Positions 34,117 through 43,837 of a stretch of DNA of 64,000 nt are shown here, one piece after another. The notes beneath the pieces were generated by a model that was not told the origin of the DNA, did no database searches, and saw nothing but the letters and a program-made list of their open reading frames with translations. Origin of the DNA: Xiashengella succiniciproducens (GTDB taxonomy: Bacteria; Bacteroidota; Bacteroidia; Bacteroidales; Marinilabiliaceae); assembly GCF_023674465.1 (NCBI RefSeq), contig NZ_CP098400.1:1302001-1366000 (forward strand). Direction: 5' to 3'. Position 1 is the first letter of the stretch; every line of letters begins with the position of its first letter. Made by a program: the position numbers and the translations under genes.

Positions 34117-35322
34117 ATGTCAGAGAATTATTTCAAGAAGTATCCCTCCAAAGATGGTTATTTTCAAGAATATGGAGGTGCCTATCTTCCACCTGTGCTG
34201 GAAGAGGAAATGAAAAAAATAAATGACGCCTATTTTGCTATCAGCAAGTCGCACAACTTCATCTCTGAGTTGCGTAGCATTCGCAAGCATTACCAGGGTC
34301 GTCCCACACCGGTTTACTACTGCAACCGCCTGTCGGAAAAGTACGGTGGCCGTATTTACCTGAAGCGTGAGGACCTGAACCATACCGGTGCGCATAAGCT
34401 GAACCACTGTATGGGTGAAGCCCTGCTTGCCAAGTACATGGGTAAGAAGAAGCTGATAGCTGAGACCGGTGCTGGGCAGCATGGTGTTGCACTTGCAACT
34501 GCTGCTGCATATTTCGGTCTTGAGTGCGAAATCCACATGGGCGAGGTGGATATTGCAAAGGAACACCCAAATGTTGTCAGGATGAAGATCCTCGGTGCAA
34601 AGGTAGTTCCCGTTTCCTTCGGACTGAAGACTCTTAAGGAAGCCGTTGACTCTGCCTTCGAAGCTTATCTGAAGGATCCTGTCAACTCAATATATTGTAT
34701 TGGTTCGGTAGTCGGACCTCACCCATTCCCGATGATGGTTCGCGACTTCCAGCATATTATCGGAATTGAAGCCCGTGAGCAGTTCTTTGATATGACCGGT
34801 GAACTGCCAGACAGCGTAGTTGCCTGCGTGGGAGGTGGTAGTAATGCCATGGGTATCTTCTCCGGATTCCTTGAAGATAAGGAAGTAAATCTTTATGGTA
34901 TCGAACCAGCTGGCCGTTCGCTTGAAGTTGGTGAAAATGCCGCTACCATTACCCTTGGTAAGCCCGGTGTAATCCACGGATTCAAGTGCTACCTGCTGCA
35001 AAATGAAAAGGGTGAACCAGCTCCGGTATATTCTGTGGCCAGCGGTCTTGACTATCCGGGTGTAGGTCCCGAGCACAGTATGTTGCACGATATGAAACGT
35101 GTAAAGTATGACTATGCTTATGACAAGGAGACTATAGATGCATTCTTTGAACTGAGTCGTATGGAGGGTATCATTCCGGCTCTTGAAAGTGCACATGCTG
35201 TGGCATATGCATTGAAGCTGGCTAAGACTGAACCAAAGACTTCAATCCTGGTTAACCTAAGTGGAAGAGGGGATAAGGATATTGATTTTGTGATGGAGAA
35301 TTGGGGTAAGGATTATTTATAA
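34117..35322 (+). CDS. trpB: Tryptophan synthase beta subunit
   Basis: 401 residues from the second ATG at 34117 ([25 protein letters not shown]); the frame also opens at 34111. PLP enzyme condensing indole and serine. The Schiff-base lysine lies in HTGAHKLN, and the phosphate loop is [27 protein letters not shown] (with the glutamate) and [14 protein letters not shown] are conserved. No trpA or other trp gene is nearby. The stop overlaps the start of the cation efflux gene (TAATG). A stand-alone TrpB may work with a distant TrpA or salvage indole, which sequence cannot decide. Confidence 0.9.
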   Translation: MSENYFKKYPSKDGYFQEYGGAYLPPVLEEEMKKINDAYFAISKSHNFISELRSIRKHYQGRPTPVYYCNRLSEKYGGRIYLKREDLNHTGAHKLNHCMGEALLAKYMGKKKLIAETGAGQHGVALATAAAYFGLECEIHMGEVDIAKEHPNVVRMKILGAKVVPVSFGLKTLKEAVDSAFEAYLKDPVNSIYCIGSVVGPHPFPMMVRDFQHIIGIEAREQFFDMTGELPDSVVACVGGGSNAMGIFSGFLEDKEVNLYGIEPAGRSLEVGENAATITLGKPGVIHGFKCYLLQNEKGEPAPVYSVASGLDYPGVGPEHSMLHDMKRVKYDYAYDKETIDAFFELSRMEGIIPALESAHAVAYALKLAKTEPKTSILVNLSGRGDKDIDFVMENWGKDYL

Positions 35323-36197
35323 TGAAAGTCGAACAAGTAGCAATTAGAACTTCTTATTTCAGTATTGCCGGAAATGCCTTGCTAGCGCTAGCTAAAGCGC
35401 TGGCGGGCTTTTTTGGTAATTCATTCGCACTTATTGCAGATGCGATTGAGTCGCTCACTGATGTTTTTTCTTCAACCTTGGTACTCCTGGGACTCAGGTA
35501 TGCCAGCAAGCCGGCAGACGACAACCATCCATACGGGCACGGAAGGATAGAGCCCCTTGTAACCTTTGCCGTAGTGGGATTCCTGATTATTTCTGCAACA
35601 GTAATAGCCTATGAGGCAATTCAAAATATCGGTACCCCACATGAGACTCCCAAGGCCTGGACGCTTATTGTTCTGGGAGTTATAATCCTTTGGAAAGAAG
35701 CCTCGTTTCAGATTGTGCTGAGGCGCAGCAAAACAACAAACAGTTCATCTCTCAAGGCCGATGCATGGCATCACCGCAGTGATGCCATAACCTCGGTAGC
35801 CGCATTTGTAGGTATTACTTTTGCAATAGTGATGGGAGAGGGGTATGAAACAGCTGACGATTGGGCTGCCCTTTTTGCTACGGTTATTATTCTCTACAAT
35901 GCATTCAGAATATTCAGGCCGGCTCTCGGTGAATTGATGGATGAGAATACTTACGAGGAGTTGACTGATGAGGTCAGGCAAATATCTATGTCGGTGCATG
36001 ATGTTGAAGGTACCGAGAAATGCTTTGTGCGCAAGGTGGGACTTCAGTACCAGATAGACCTCCATATTAGAGTTGACGGAGCGCTGACAGTAAAGCGCGG
36101 CCATGATATTGCCCATGAAGTCAAGGATACCCTTAAGGCGAAGCTACCTCAACTTGCCAATGTACATATCCATGTTGAACCCACCTGGGAGGGGTAA
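35322..36197 (+). CDS. Cation diffusion facilitator (CDF) transporter
   Basis: 291 residues. Six membrane helices, with metal sites DAIESLTDVFSS in TM2, DDNHPYGHGRIEPL in the following loop and KADAWHHRSDAITS in TM5. A cytoplasmic C-terminal domain (about 205-291, VEGTEKCFVRKVGLQYQIDLHIRVDG… ANVHIHVEP) is typical. Proton-coupled efflux of Zn, Fe, Mn or Co is expected. The start overlaps the trpB stop by one base, so its expression is tied to trpB. Confidence 0.92.
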   Translation: MKVEQVAIRTSYFSIAGNALLALAKALAGFFGNSFALIADAIESLTDVFSSTLVLLGLRYASKPADDNHPYGHGRIEPLVTFAVVGFLIISATVIAYEAIQNIGTPHETPKAWTLIVLGVIILWKEASFQIVLRRSKTTNSSSLKADAWHHRSDAITSVAAFVGITFAIVMGEGYETADDWAALFATVIILYNAFRIFRPALGELMDENTYEELTDEVRQISMSVHDVEGTEKCFVRKVGLQYQIDLHIRVDGALTVKRGHDIAHEVKDTLKAKLPQLANVHIHVEPTWEG

Positions 36198-36360
36198 GAA
36201 TTACCAATAATCACTTCCAATAGCGGATTTTTTTTGATTTTTCTTAAATTTGTAGGGAATCACATCATTTTGTACTAATAATACTGCAGAAGTGATGGTC
36301 CTGGCTCTTTGAGCCACCGTGTGGATAGCTTATTTATGTAGTATATTTCATTCCTTATAT

Positions 36361-37920
36361 ATGCTGAATGTTCAACTGGAGATTTCGTTATTTGTTTTTT
36401 CGATACTTTTCTTTGTAAGTATTTTGGCAGGTAAGGCCAGTTCCCGTTTTGGTGTACCTGCCTTATTGCTGTTTCTTGGCGTGGGAATGCTCTTTGGCAG
36501 CGATGGTTTTGGAATCCAGTTTGAAAATATCAAAATAGCGCAGACCATTGGTACTATAGCACTGTGTATTATCCTGTTTTCAGGTGGTATGGACACCCAG
36601 CTCTCTGAGATACGTCCGGTAGCTGCACAAGGGGTAATTCTGGCTACTGTCGGGGTATTTCTTACAGCAATAATCACAGGCCTTTTTATATGGTGGATCT
36701 TAGGGAGGACGACTGCCGGTACAGGAGTCGGATTGATGACCTCACTACTGATGGCCTCTACTATGGCTTCAACTGACTCAGCGTCGGTTTTTTCAATTTT
36801 GAGATCCAAGGGACTAAACCTAAAAAACAACCTGCGTCCTTTGCTGGAGCTCGAAAGCGGAAGCAACGACCCGATGGCCTATGTGATGGTAGTTACCTTT
36901 ATGAGTCTAATAAAGGCTGGGGCAGAACCCAACTTTCTGATGGCGTTGGGTGTTTTGCTGTCGCAGCTTATTATTGGGGTGGTTGCCGGTTATCTGTTGG
37001 GAAAGCTTGCGGTACGTGTGATAAATAACTTCAAGATTGGCAATGACTCATTATATCCCATCCTGGTTTTCACTTTCTGCATATTTATATTTTCATCTAC
37101 TTATTTTCTGAAGGGGAACGGTTTCCTGGCGGTTTACATTGCCGGACTTGTTATAGGTAACTCAAAGTTTGTACATAAGCGTTCCTCACTTAACTTTTTT
37201 GATGGTCTGGCCTGGATGTTCCAGCTTATCATGTTCCTTACGCTTGGTTTGCTGGTCAATCCTACGGAACTGATACCAATAGCTATACCCGGTCTGATAA
37301 TAAGTGTAGTAATGATTCTTATTTCAAGACCAGTTTCTGTTTTCATAAGTATGTTGCCATTCAAGAAGATGCCTTTTATGGACAAGGCATATGTTTCATG
37401 GGTGGGTCTAAGGGGAGCGGTTCCTATTATTTTTGCGATTTTTCCACTTGCAGAGGGTGTGCCTCATGCAAGATTGATATTCAACATCGTATTCTTTTGT
37501 ACGCTGGTTTCCCTGCTGGTACAGGGTACATCCCTTGGAATTATGGCTAAGTGGATGGGGCTGGCCGAGAAGCCCAAGAGGTCATTTAGAGTAAAGGATT
37601 TTGACCTTGAATTCTCTGACGATGCTATCAAGTCGGTTACCACTGAAATTTTGATTACTGATCAATTACTGGAGCGGGGCAACCACCTGATGGACCTTGC
37701 TCTTCCTGAAAAGACACTTGTGGTAATGGTTAAACGTGCAGGGAAGTTCTTTGTACCAACCGGTTCGACTACCCTGCTTAAGGATGATAAATTGCTTCTG
37801 ATTACGGATAACGAGGAGGCACTCGAAGAAACGTACAAGAACCTTGGAAGAGGTTGTCCAATTAAGGGCAACCTCTTTTTCAATTTAAGCAAGTTGATAA
37901 GAATAGATTTCGATTTTTAG
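36361..37920 (+). CDS. K+/H+ antiporter, NhaP2/CvrA type, with tail encoded by IS end
   Basis: 519 residues from ATG 36361 (the frame is open from 36319). Twelve or so membrane helices of the CPA1 family ([63 protein letters not shown]) are followed by a TrkA-C domain (about 425-505). The last 24 residues from RGCPIKGNL onward are encoded inside the left end of the IS1182-type element at 37848, so the native C-terminus has been replaced. All domains appear complete, so the protein may be functional. Its stop lies 36 bases inside the convergent transposase gene. Confidence 0.88.
   Translation: MLNVQLEISLFVFSILFFVSILAGKASSRFGVPALLLFLGVGMLFGSDGFGIQFENIKIAQTIGTIALCIILFSGGMDTQLSEIRPVAAQGVILATVGVFLTAIITGLFIWWILGRTTAGTGVGLMTSLLMASTMASTDSASVFSILRSKGLNLKNNLRPLLELESGSNDPMAYVMVVTFMSLIKAGAEPNFLMALGVLLSQLIIGVVAGYLLGKLAVRVINNFKIGNDSLYPILVFTFCIFIFSSTYFLKGNGFLAVYIAGLVIGNSKFVHKRSSLNFFDGLAWMFQLIMFLTLGLLVNPTELIPIAIPGLIISVVMILISRPVSVFISMLPFKKMPFMDKAYVSWVGLRGAVPIIFAIFPLAEGVPHARLIFNIVFFCTLVSLLVQGTSLGIMAKWMGLAEKPKRSFRVKDFDLEFSDDAIKSVTTEILITDQLLERGNHLMDLALPEKTLVVMVKRAGKFFVPTGSTTLLKDDKLLLITDNEEALEETYKNLGRGCPIKGNLFFNLSKLIRIDFDF
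37848..37877. repeat. 30-bp hairpin, copy 2, at the IS left end
   Basis: The reverse complement of the hairpin at 20767-20796, identical over 30 bases. Stem AAGAGGTTGTCC / GGGCAACCTCTT with loop AATTAA. It lies within the antiporter frame and at the presumed left end of the IS1182-type element. A diverged relative stands at the right end (39630-39663). Confidence 0.8.
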
Positions 37921-39552
37921 ATGAACATGTTTACGAAAATTCCATATTCCTTTTTGGATTTTTGCATATAGGGGTTCAAACAAGAAGAAAATTGCATTTT
38001 GGAGTACTGTTTTTGAAACACACGCACCTTTGCCTATGATTTTTCTTAAGTTATGAGCAATAGCTATCAGGCCAAACTCGATTTCAACTTTCTTAAGGCC
38101 TTTCAGTGTAAATCTGGTGAACTTGTTGTTGTGTTTTATTTGTCCAAACACTGCTTCCGGTTCTATTGGGCGTCTACTTCTGTGATATAGGCCCTGTTCA
38201 CTTAATAGCTGTTCCCTGGCCTTCTTTTTTAGGATCCTTAACCTGTGATTGATCTCTATTATTCGATTACCGGTAGCTTGAAAACAAAGTCCGCGCAACG
38301 GGCATCCAGTACAGTTTTGCGCTTGATAACGTGTCACCTTTGATACATACCCATTCTCAGAAGTCACTTTTCTTTCACCTTTATTGGTCATATGCTGTCC
38401 CATCGGGCATACATAATAATCTTCATGTTCGTTGTAATATAGGTTTTGGCTTAGAAATGCATTCTTTTTAAATGCTCTTTTCTGTTCTTTGTGGAAGTAG
38501 TTGTACTTGACAAAGTACTCTATATTATTTGCTTCCAGGTATTCATAATTCTCCTCGCTTCCGTAGCCGGCGTCTGCAACGACCGTAGAGCTATGACTTC
38601 CATATTGGTTTTTAAATCCCTCCAGATGACACTTTAATGTTCTTGTATCACCTGGGGTTTGATGGATACTGTAATGGGTAATAATCTGGTTCTCTGTACT
38701 AATCTGAGGATTATAAGCTGGTTTCAGCTGCCCATTCTTCATATGATCTTCTTTCATTCGCATGAAAGTAGCATCCTCGTCAGTCTTGCTAAAACTGTTG
38801 CGATCACCCAGAGTGTCAAGTTGCTTCTCGTATTTCTCCAACCGTGGCAGATGTTCCTCCTGTAATTGCTTTAGTTGCTTAGATGTGGACTTATTTGTAT
38901 CCTTAAGCCTGGTGTTAAGCTCAGCTATTTTGCTTTTTAATAAATCTGAGTCTATTGATTGGGGCAAATCTTCTTTGTTGAGAGTTTTTGAGTCCTCTTT
39001 AATTTGACTATCAATATCTTTAAGAATACTCCTTATCCTTTCTTCCAGTTTTGCTTTGTTTTTCTCAACTGTGCCTCGCCATACAAAGGTGTACCTGTTT
39101 GAGGTAGCTTCTATTTTTGTTCCATCAACATACTGTACCTGAAGACTCACAAACCCCATACCATGCAGTAATCTAACTACTTCTGCAAAGATGGTCTTAA
39201 TTTCTCCCTGCAAACGGGTACTCCTAAAATAATTGATTGTTCTAAAGTCTGGAACACAGCCCTTTGATAACCAGATAAAATGAATATTCTCTTGTAAAGC
39301 CTTTTCAATCTTTCTGCACGAAAATATGTTGTTTAGATAACTGTAGAACAGTATTTTAACCATCATTCTTGGATGAAAACTGCTAGCACCACCACCTTTG
39401 TATTTATTTAGTATAGATGTGATATCCAGTTGATCTACAACCTTATCAACCAGACGAACTGGATGGTCTGCTGGTATGCGATCCAAGAGGTTTTCAGGGA
39501 ATAACTGAGCTTGATTGTTTGGAAGCTCTTTGAAAACAACTTTTTTCATCAT
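37885..39552 (-). CDS. IS1182-family transposase
   Basis: 555 residues in an intact frame starting [43 protein letters not shown]. The N-terminal DUF772-like domain ([46 protein letters not shown]) is typical. A coiled-coil middle follows (about 155-250), then the DDE domain ([18 protein letters not shown] early; [18 protein letters not shown]-terminal [23 protein letters not shown]). A cysteine cluster ([16 protein letters not shown]) precedes the last catalytic part. It is complete and probably active. Confidence 0.92.
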   Translation of the reverse strand: MMKKVVFKELPNNQAQLFPENLLDRIPADHPVRLVDKVVDQLDITSILNKYKGGGASSFHPRMMVKILFYSYLNNIFSCRKIEKALQENIHFIWLSKGCVPDFRTINYFRSTRLQGEIKTIFAEVVRLLHGMGFVSLQVQYVDGTKIEATSNRYTFVWRGTVEKNKAKLEERIRSILKDIDSQIKEDSKTLNKEDLPQSIDSDLLKSKIAELNTRLKDTNKSTSKQLKQLQEEHLPRLEKYEKQLDTLGDRNSFSKTDEDATFMRMKEDHMKNGQLKPAYNPQISTENQIITHYSIHQTPGDTRTLKCHLEGFKNQYGSHSSTVVADAGYGSEENYEYLEANNIEYFVKYNYFHKEQKRAFKKNAFLSQNLYYNEHEDYYVCPMGQHMTNKGERKVTSENGYVSKVTRYQAQNCTGCPLRGLCFQATGNRIIEINHRLRILKKKAREQLLSEQGLYHRSRRPIEPEAVFGQIKHNNKFTRFTLKGLKKVEIEFGLIAIAHNLRKIIGKGACVSKTVLQNAIFFLFEPLYAKIQKGIWNFRKHVHLKIEIYSYQLA

Positions 39553-39745
39553 AGATTGATTTATAGCATTAATATACTATATATCAATTATATAACCAAC
39601 TTTTTCGAGAAAAAAATCAAACAAAAAAAGAGACTGCCTGATCTTTTTAGACAGCCTCTTTTTTTTGTCTTTCAGGGTGGTCACATACAACTGGTAAGAC
39701 TTGCTATGGGTTTGATTTGTTGTCGAAAAGCTTAGGGAAACAAAA

Positions 39746-39773
39746 AAGGCCTGCCCAGAGGAGGGCATGCCTT
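39746..39773 (-). terminator. Terminator of the acidic protein gene
   Basis: Stem AAGGCCTGCCC / GGGCATGCCTT with one mismatch and a 6-base loop. On the minus strand it is followed by a T-run (complement of 39742-39747). Confidence 0.82.
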
Positions 39774-39800
39774 CTAAACTTTGAAGAAAGAAAAGATCAA

Positions 39801-40082
39801 TTAGAAGTCATCATCAATACCATCAAGGTCATCGATGTCGTCATCGAATTCATCGTCATCAATCAGAGAATCCAAATCATCATCATCGAAGTCCTCTTCA
39901 AATTCTTCAGCATCAAAATCTTCATCATCGTAGTCTTCGTCCAGGTCGTCATCGTCTATTGGAAGATCCTCGTCATCCCAGTCGATGTCGCCATCTTCCT
40001 CCATGAACTCATCGAAATCCTCATCGAAGTCATCATCAAAACCGTTATAGATGCTTTCTTTTGCAAAAAGGCTTTTCTTCAT
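39801..40082 (-). CDS. Small, highly acidic protein
   Basis: 93 residues from ATG 40082 (MKKSLFAKESIYNG); a longer frame opens at 40118. After residue 14 almost every position is Asp, Glu, Phe, Tyr, Leu or Ile, in runs such as DDDFDEDFDEFMEEDGD and DDEDFDAEEFEEDFDDDD, ending DGIDDDF. There is no Cys or signal peptide. The regular spacing of aromatic or aliphatic residues within acidic runs suggests a disordered protein that binds basic partners or cations. Function unknown. It has its own terminator. Confidence 0.75.
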   Translation of the reverse strand: MKKSLFAKESIYNGFDDDFDEDFDEFMEEDGDIDWDDEDLPIDDDDLDEDYDDEDFDAEEFEEDFDDDDLDSLIDDDEFDDDIDDLDGIDDDF

Positions 40083-40295
40083 TGTGTTTATGATTTTTCT
40101 GTTGGCAATTATATTCATCGTGTTTGAGGGTTCAAATATATAGAAACCCGAAATAAGTTTGCAAATATTAGCTTCAGATTTTGTCCCAATTTAATCCGTG
40201 TTACGATGACAAAAACCATTTGTTCCGATTTTTAACTTTTAAAGTAAAATTAGTACAAATAAGGAATATGACGGTGATTAATTAATGATTTGAAC

Positions 40296-40303
40296 TATTT
40301 TTG
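40296..40303 (+). promoter_or_regulatory. -7 box for regulator/acyl-CoA synthetase operon
   Basis: TATTTTTG, 48 bases before ATG 40352. It supports that start over the frame opening at 40301. Confidence 0.5.
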
Positions 40304-40351
40304 TGTGTTTTCCGTCGAATTGTTACTAAACCAAAACACAAAAAAACAACT

Positions 40352-40915
40352 ATGCAACCGGGAACTAAAATCAGGTCTTTACGAGAAGAGAGGAATCTAA
40401 GCATTCAGGATTTGGCAACTAATGCCAATCTAGATGTGCAACAGTTGCAACTGATAGAGAATGAAGAAGTTGCCCCCTCTCTTGGTGTGTTGATTAAAAT
40501 TTCCAGAGCTCTCGGAGTTCGACTAGGCACCTTTCTTGACGATCAGGTAAAATCAGGTGCCGTGATTTCAAGAAAAGGCGATGAAGAGAAATCGGTGAGT
40601 CTTTCAAGCAGAGAGGCTTCACAGCACGAAAAACTTGCCTTTTTCAGTCTTGCAAGACAGAAAGCCGACCGTCATATGGAACCATTCATGGTTGAAGTTA
40701 AGCCGGGCAAGCCTACTAATCCTCATGCCTCTACTCATGAAGGTGAGGAGTTTATGTACGTTCTTGATGGATCCATCAGGGTTGAATACGGTAAGGAAGA
40801 ATATATTCTTAATGCCGGAGATTCTATATATATAGACTCTGTAATCAAGCACCAGGTGTACAGTGCTGATGACAAGACTGCAAAGGTACTGGCGGTTGTT
40901 TATTTACCCTTATAG
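40352..40915 (+). CDS. XRE-family regulator with C-terminal cupin domain
   Basis: 187 residues from ATG 40352 (MQPGTKIRSLREERNLS). The N-terminal helix-turn-helix (about 5-60: IRSLREERNLSIQDLATNANLDVQQLQLIENEEVAPSLGVLIKISRAL) is of the Xre/lambda repressor type. A cupin fold follows (about 115-185: PHASTHEGEEFMYVLDGSIRVEYGKEEYILNAGDSIYIDS), which may bind a small ligand. It is 3 bases upstream of the acyl-CoA synthetase gene and so probably controls this operon in response to a fatty acid or acyl-CoA, an inference from context. Confidence 0.9.
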   Translation: MQPGTKIRSLREERNLSIQDLATNANLDVQQLQLIENEEVAPSLGVLIKISRALGVRLGTFLDDQVKSGAVISRKGDEEKSVSLSSREASQHEKLAFFSLARQKADRHMEPFMVEVKPGKPTNPHASTHEGEEFMYVLDGSIRVEYGKEEYILNAGDSIYIDSVIKHQVYSADDKTAKVLAVVYLPL

Positions 40916-40918
40916 TTT

Positions 40919-42577
40919 ATGGCTATGGAAATTGAACTGATCGATTATACCCTGGGCCAGATGCTTGAGAAATGGGTGAAGGAAGAGCCCAACAATGACT
41001 TCATGGTTTACCCCGACAGAGGACTGCGATTGACCTATGCCGAGTTTAACGACAGGGTCAACCAAATGGCCAAAGGATTTATGGAAATCGGTGTTACAAA
41101 GGGAAGCCACGTAGGTATATGGGCTAATAATGTACCCGACTGGCTCACTATTATGTTTGCCACTGCCAAGATAGGCGCCGTACTTGTTACCGTTAACACC
41201 AACTACAAGCTGGCTGAACTTGAGTATATAATTAAGAATGCAGATCTGCATACCTTGTGTATTATTGACGGATATCGTGACAGTGACTATGTGAGCATGA
41301 CTTTTGAATTGGTACCTGAACTTAAGAACTGTCAGAGGGGACACCTAAAATCAGCACGTTTTCCTGAGCTTAAGAACGTGGTCTTTGTAGGTCCTCAAAA
41401 GCACAGGGGTATGTACAATACTCCGGAGCTTATGGCTCTCGGTAGTCAGGTTGATGACAAAGTTCTGGATGATGCTGCAAAGACCTTCGACTGTCACGAC
41501 GTTGTAAATATGCAATATACCTCGGGAACTACTGGTTTTCCCAAAGGGGTTATGCTTACTCACCACAACATACTCAACAATGGTAATCAGGTAGGTAATA
41601 ACATGCACTATACCTGTAAGGACAGGCTCCTGCTATGTGTACCATTATTCCACTGCTTTGGTTGTGTTCTCGCTGTGTGTGCTGCAGTAACTCATGGTGT
41701 ATCGATGGTTCTTGTTGAGGACTTCGACGCACTGCGTGTACTTGCCGGAATACAGAAGGAGAAGTGTACTGCCGTGTACGGTGTACCTACAATGTTTATT
41801 GCAGAACTGCACCACCCGATGTTTGAAATGTTTGACCTGTCCACCCTGCGTACCGGTATTATGGCCGGAGCCTTGTGTCCGGTTGAAACAATGAAGCAGG
41901 TGATGGAGAAGATGCACTGCAAGGATATAATTATTGTCTATGGTTTGACAGAGACTTCACCAGGTATGACTACCACCAGGGTCTTCGATCCTGCTGAGAT
42001 CAGGGCTACTACAGTGGGGGTTGAACTGCCCGGTGTAGAAGTCAAGATTGTCAATCCAGAAACAGGCGAGGAGTGCGGTCCCGAAGAACACGGTGAGATC
42101 TGCTGCCGCGGATACAACGTTATGAAGGGTTATTACAAGAACCCAGAAGCTACCGCACTTGCAATTGACAAGGACGGATGGCTGCACTCAGGTGACCTTG
42201 CGATGAAGACCAAAGACGGATTCTATAAGATAACAGGTCGTATCAAGGATATGATTATCAGGGGTGGTGAGAATGTCTATCCTCGTGAGATAGAAAACTT
42301 CATTTTCAATATGCCCCAGGTCGAGCTGGTAGAGGTAGTAGGTATACCCGACCAGAAATACGGTGAGATCGTAGGCGCTTTTGTAAAGGTCAAGAAGGGT
42401 CAACAACTATGCGAGGCAGAAGTACAGGAATTCTGCCGTGGCAAGATTGCCCGCTATAAAATCCCGAAACATGTATTCTTTGTCGATGATTTCCCAAAAA
42501 CAGCAAGCGGGAAAGTGATGAAGTATAAACTAAGGGAAATGGCGGTTGCTCTGGTTAAACAAAAGGAGAATGCATAA
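40919..42577 (+). CDS. AMP-forming acyl-CoA synthetase
   Basis: 552 residues. ANL superfamily motifs in order: P-loop [13 protein letters not shown] (about 200), [10 protein letters not shown] (about 340), LHSGDLAM (about 423), [20 protein letters not shown] (about 440-460) and the catalytic lysine in [11 protein letters not shown] near the end. It activates a carboxylic acid, most likely a medium- or long-chain fatty acid, to its acyl-CoA through an acyl-adenylate. It is the second gene of an operon with the cupin regulator, ending at a hairpin. Exact substrate length cannot be read from sequence. Confidence 0.93.
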   Translation: MAMEIELIDYTLGQMLEKWVKEEPNNDFMVYPDRGLRLTYAEFNDRVNQMAKGFMEIGVTKGSHVGIWANNVPDWLTIMFATAKIGAVLVTVNTNYKLAELEYIIKNADLHTLCIIDGYRDSDYVSMTFELVPELKNCQRGHLKSARFPELKNVVFVGPQKHRGMYNTPELMALGSQVDDKVLDDAAKTFDCHDVVNMQYTSGTTGFPKGVMLTHHNILNNGNQVGNNMHYTCKDRLLLCVPLFHCFGCVLAVCAAVTHGVSMVLVEDFDALRVLAGIQKEKCTAVYGVPTMFIAELHHPMFEMFDLSTLRTGIMAGALCPVETMKQVMEKMHCKDIIIVYGLTETSPGMTTTRVFDPAEIRATTVGVELPGVEVKIVNPETGEECGPEEHGEICCRGYNVMKGYYKNPEATALAIDKDGWLHSGDLAMKTKDGFYKITGRIKDMIIRGGENVYPREIENFIFNMPQVELVEVVGIPDQKYGEIVGAFVKVKKGQQLCEAEVQEFCRGKIARYKIPKHVFFVDDFPKTASGKVMKYKLREMAVALVKQKENA

Positions 42578-42582
42578 AGAAT

Positions 42583-42608
42583 AGGGCCGGTCCACTGAGA
42601 CCGGCCTT
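42583..42608 (+). terminator. Hairpin after acyl-CoA synthetase gene
   Basis: An 8-bp GC-rich stem GGCCGGTC / GACCGGCC with loop CACTGA. Only two T residues follow, so it may be a weak or bidirectional terminator between convergent genes. Confidence 0.6.
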
Positions 42609-42641
42609 ACGCTTTACATTTAACCAAACTTTGAATGCTTT

Positions 42642-43064
42642 TTACTTTTTCCCTATAAGGGCATCTACCGAGTATCTTCCTGAGCCCAAAATCATTGTAC
42701 CTGCAAAGGCCAAAAGATACAGCAGGGCCATTTCCTTTGATGAACCTCCACCTGCACTCATAGCAAACAGAGGATCACTGAAATGAACTATTATTCCTGC
42801 CACAAACATTATGCCGATTAGTCCAAGTGAGGCTAATCTTGTTTTAAACCCTACGAGTACAGCAAGACCAGCAACGAATTCAAGGAAGGTTGCAAGGCCC
42901 AGATTTATAGCAGGACTAAGGCCAAAGAGTGGCGGGAACTGAAAATTACCGCTTAGCAGCATCTGTAGCTTGCCAAGCCCGTGTCCAAAAGCAATAAAGA
43001 AACCGAATCCTACCCTTAGTACCAAGGCGGCAAGATCAACTGTGTTGTTAGTAGAACTTTTCAT
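42642..43064 (-). CDS. DoxX-family membrane protein
   Basis: 140 residues with four membrane helices: AALVLRVGFGFFIAFGHGLGKL, NLGLATFLEFVAGLAVLVGF, LASLGLIGIMFVAGIIVHF and KEMALLYLLAFAGTMILGSGRYSVD. These match the DoxX family (R-x-x-x-G…HG…K at the N-terminus, E-x-x-x-G-L in helix 2, SGxGxxSxD at the C-terminus). Family members are inner membrane proteins of unclear redox or stress role. It is monocistronic and converges on the acyl-CoA synthetase gene. Confidence 0.9.
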   Translation of the reverse strand: MKSSTNNTVDLAALVLRVGFGFFIAFGHGLGKLQMLLSGNFQFPPLFGLSPAINLGLATFLEFVAGLAVLVGFKTRLASLGLIGIMFVAGIIVHFSDPLFAMSAGGGSSKEMALLYLLAFAGTMILGSGRYSVDALIGKK

Positions 43065-43195
43065 CTCTAAATCCTGAATAGTTTACAATGTGAAATTTAC
43101 TACATAAAAAAGAAGGATGTAATATTTTACATCCTTCAACTTTGCAATAAACACCCTGGTTACTATAAAGTTCAGTTGCCTACGTTAATAAAAAG

Positions 43196-43669
43196 TTATT
43201 CAGGCCATATATACTCTTCCTCTTCTTCATCCCAGAATGGACCCCACTGAATTTCAGACAGATGTCCATCTTCAAACCATAGGTTGAGGCTTACCTCAGG
43301 AATTGAGGCTACGATCTGTTCCTCACCTTCTTCATTGGCTATGGTTTCAATTTCTACATCACCCAGACCAAGAATTTCAATCTGCTGCAACACCTCTTCC
43401 TGGCTTAGGCCTATCAGGTCTATGCCTTCAAACAGGCTGTCGGTAGAACTAGCAGCGAGTGAGCAAAGTTTGAATCCTTCTTCTTCGTCAAAAGATGCGG
43501 ATAACTCAATAGTGTCGTAATGCCATGCTTCAGAACCGCCTAGTTCACCGTCAAAGGGTGGGAGTACCTCCTTTTCGCTCGGTTCACCCAAAATGCTTAC
43601 AACTTCTGCACGGGTCATTCCGAACTTAACTTCACCGATTCCTTGTCCAAGTTTGATGTCCATATTCAT
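43196..43669 (-). CDS. Uncharacterised acidic cytoplasmic protein
   Basis: 157 residues, with no signal peptide or membrane segment. The N-terminus (IKLGQGIGEVKFGMTRAEVVSILGEPSEKE) has the pattern seen in small SmpA/BamE-like folds, where G-x-x-x-x-E-V-x-x-x-L-G-x-P-x precedes a beta sheet. A second similar half (IGLSQEEVLQQIEILG…) suggests an internal repeat. The C-terminus is very acidic (WDEEEEEYIWPE). I do not recognise a named family. It is a single gene in AT-rich surroundings, and several ATGs at the start (MNMDIKL) make the exact start uncertain by two codons. Confidence 0.75.
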   Translation of the reverse strand: MNMDIKLGQGIGEVKFGMTRAEVVSILGEPSEKEVLPPFDGELGGSEAWHYDTIELSASFDEEEGFKLCSLAASSTDSLFEGIDLIGLSQEEVLQQIEILGLGDVEIETIANEEGEEQIVASIPEVSLNLWFEDGHLSEIQWGPFWDEEEEEYIWPE

Positions 43670-43837
43670 ATTTATAACTATCTTACTTTATAGTACAATA
43701 ATACGAAATATAGATTATATGTGGTAATAATAATGTAGTTTATATTTACATAGATTATTAACAATTGCACGGAATTATTGTAAAGTAAAGCGGTGTAACA
43801 GCTTGGTGTTTTGAAAATAAGATAAAGAAAATAAATT

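Larger units (their letters stand above)
37848..39663 (-). mobile_element. IS1182-type insertion sequence (ends approximate)
   Basis: One minus-strand transposase gene is flanked by similar inverted ends. Left: AAGAGGTTGTCCAA… then GGCAACCTCTTTTT. Right, reverse complement: AAGAGGCTGTCTAA… then GGCAGTCTCTTTTT. Each end can fold into a hairpin. I see no clear target duplication, so exact borders are inferred from the end similarity. Insertion replaced the natural 3' end of the antiporter gene. The hairpins may also terminate transcription into and out of the element. Confidence 0.7.

Noticed and set aside
39801-40082. GAT/GAA-rich tract considered as a DNA repeat array
   Set aside because: The periodicity comes from Asp/Glu codons within an open frame. 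No unit repeats exactly.
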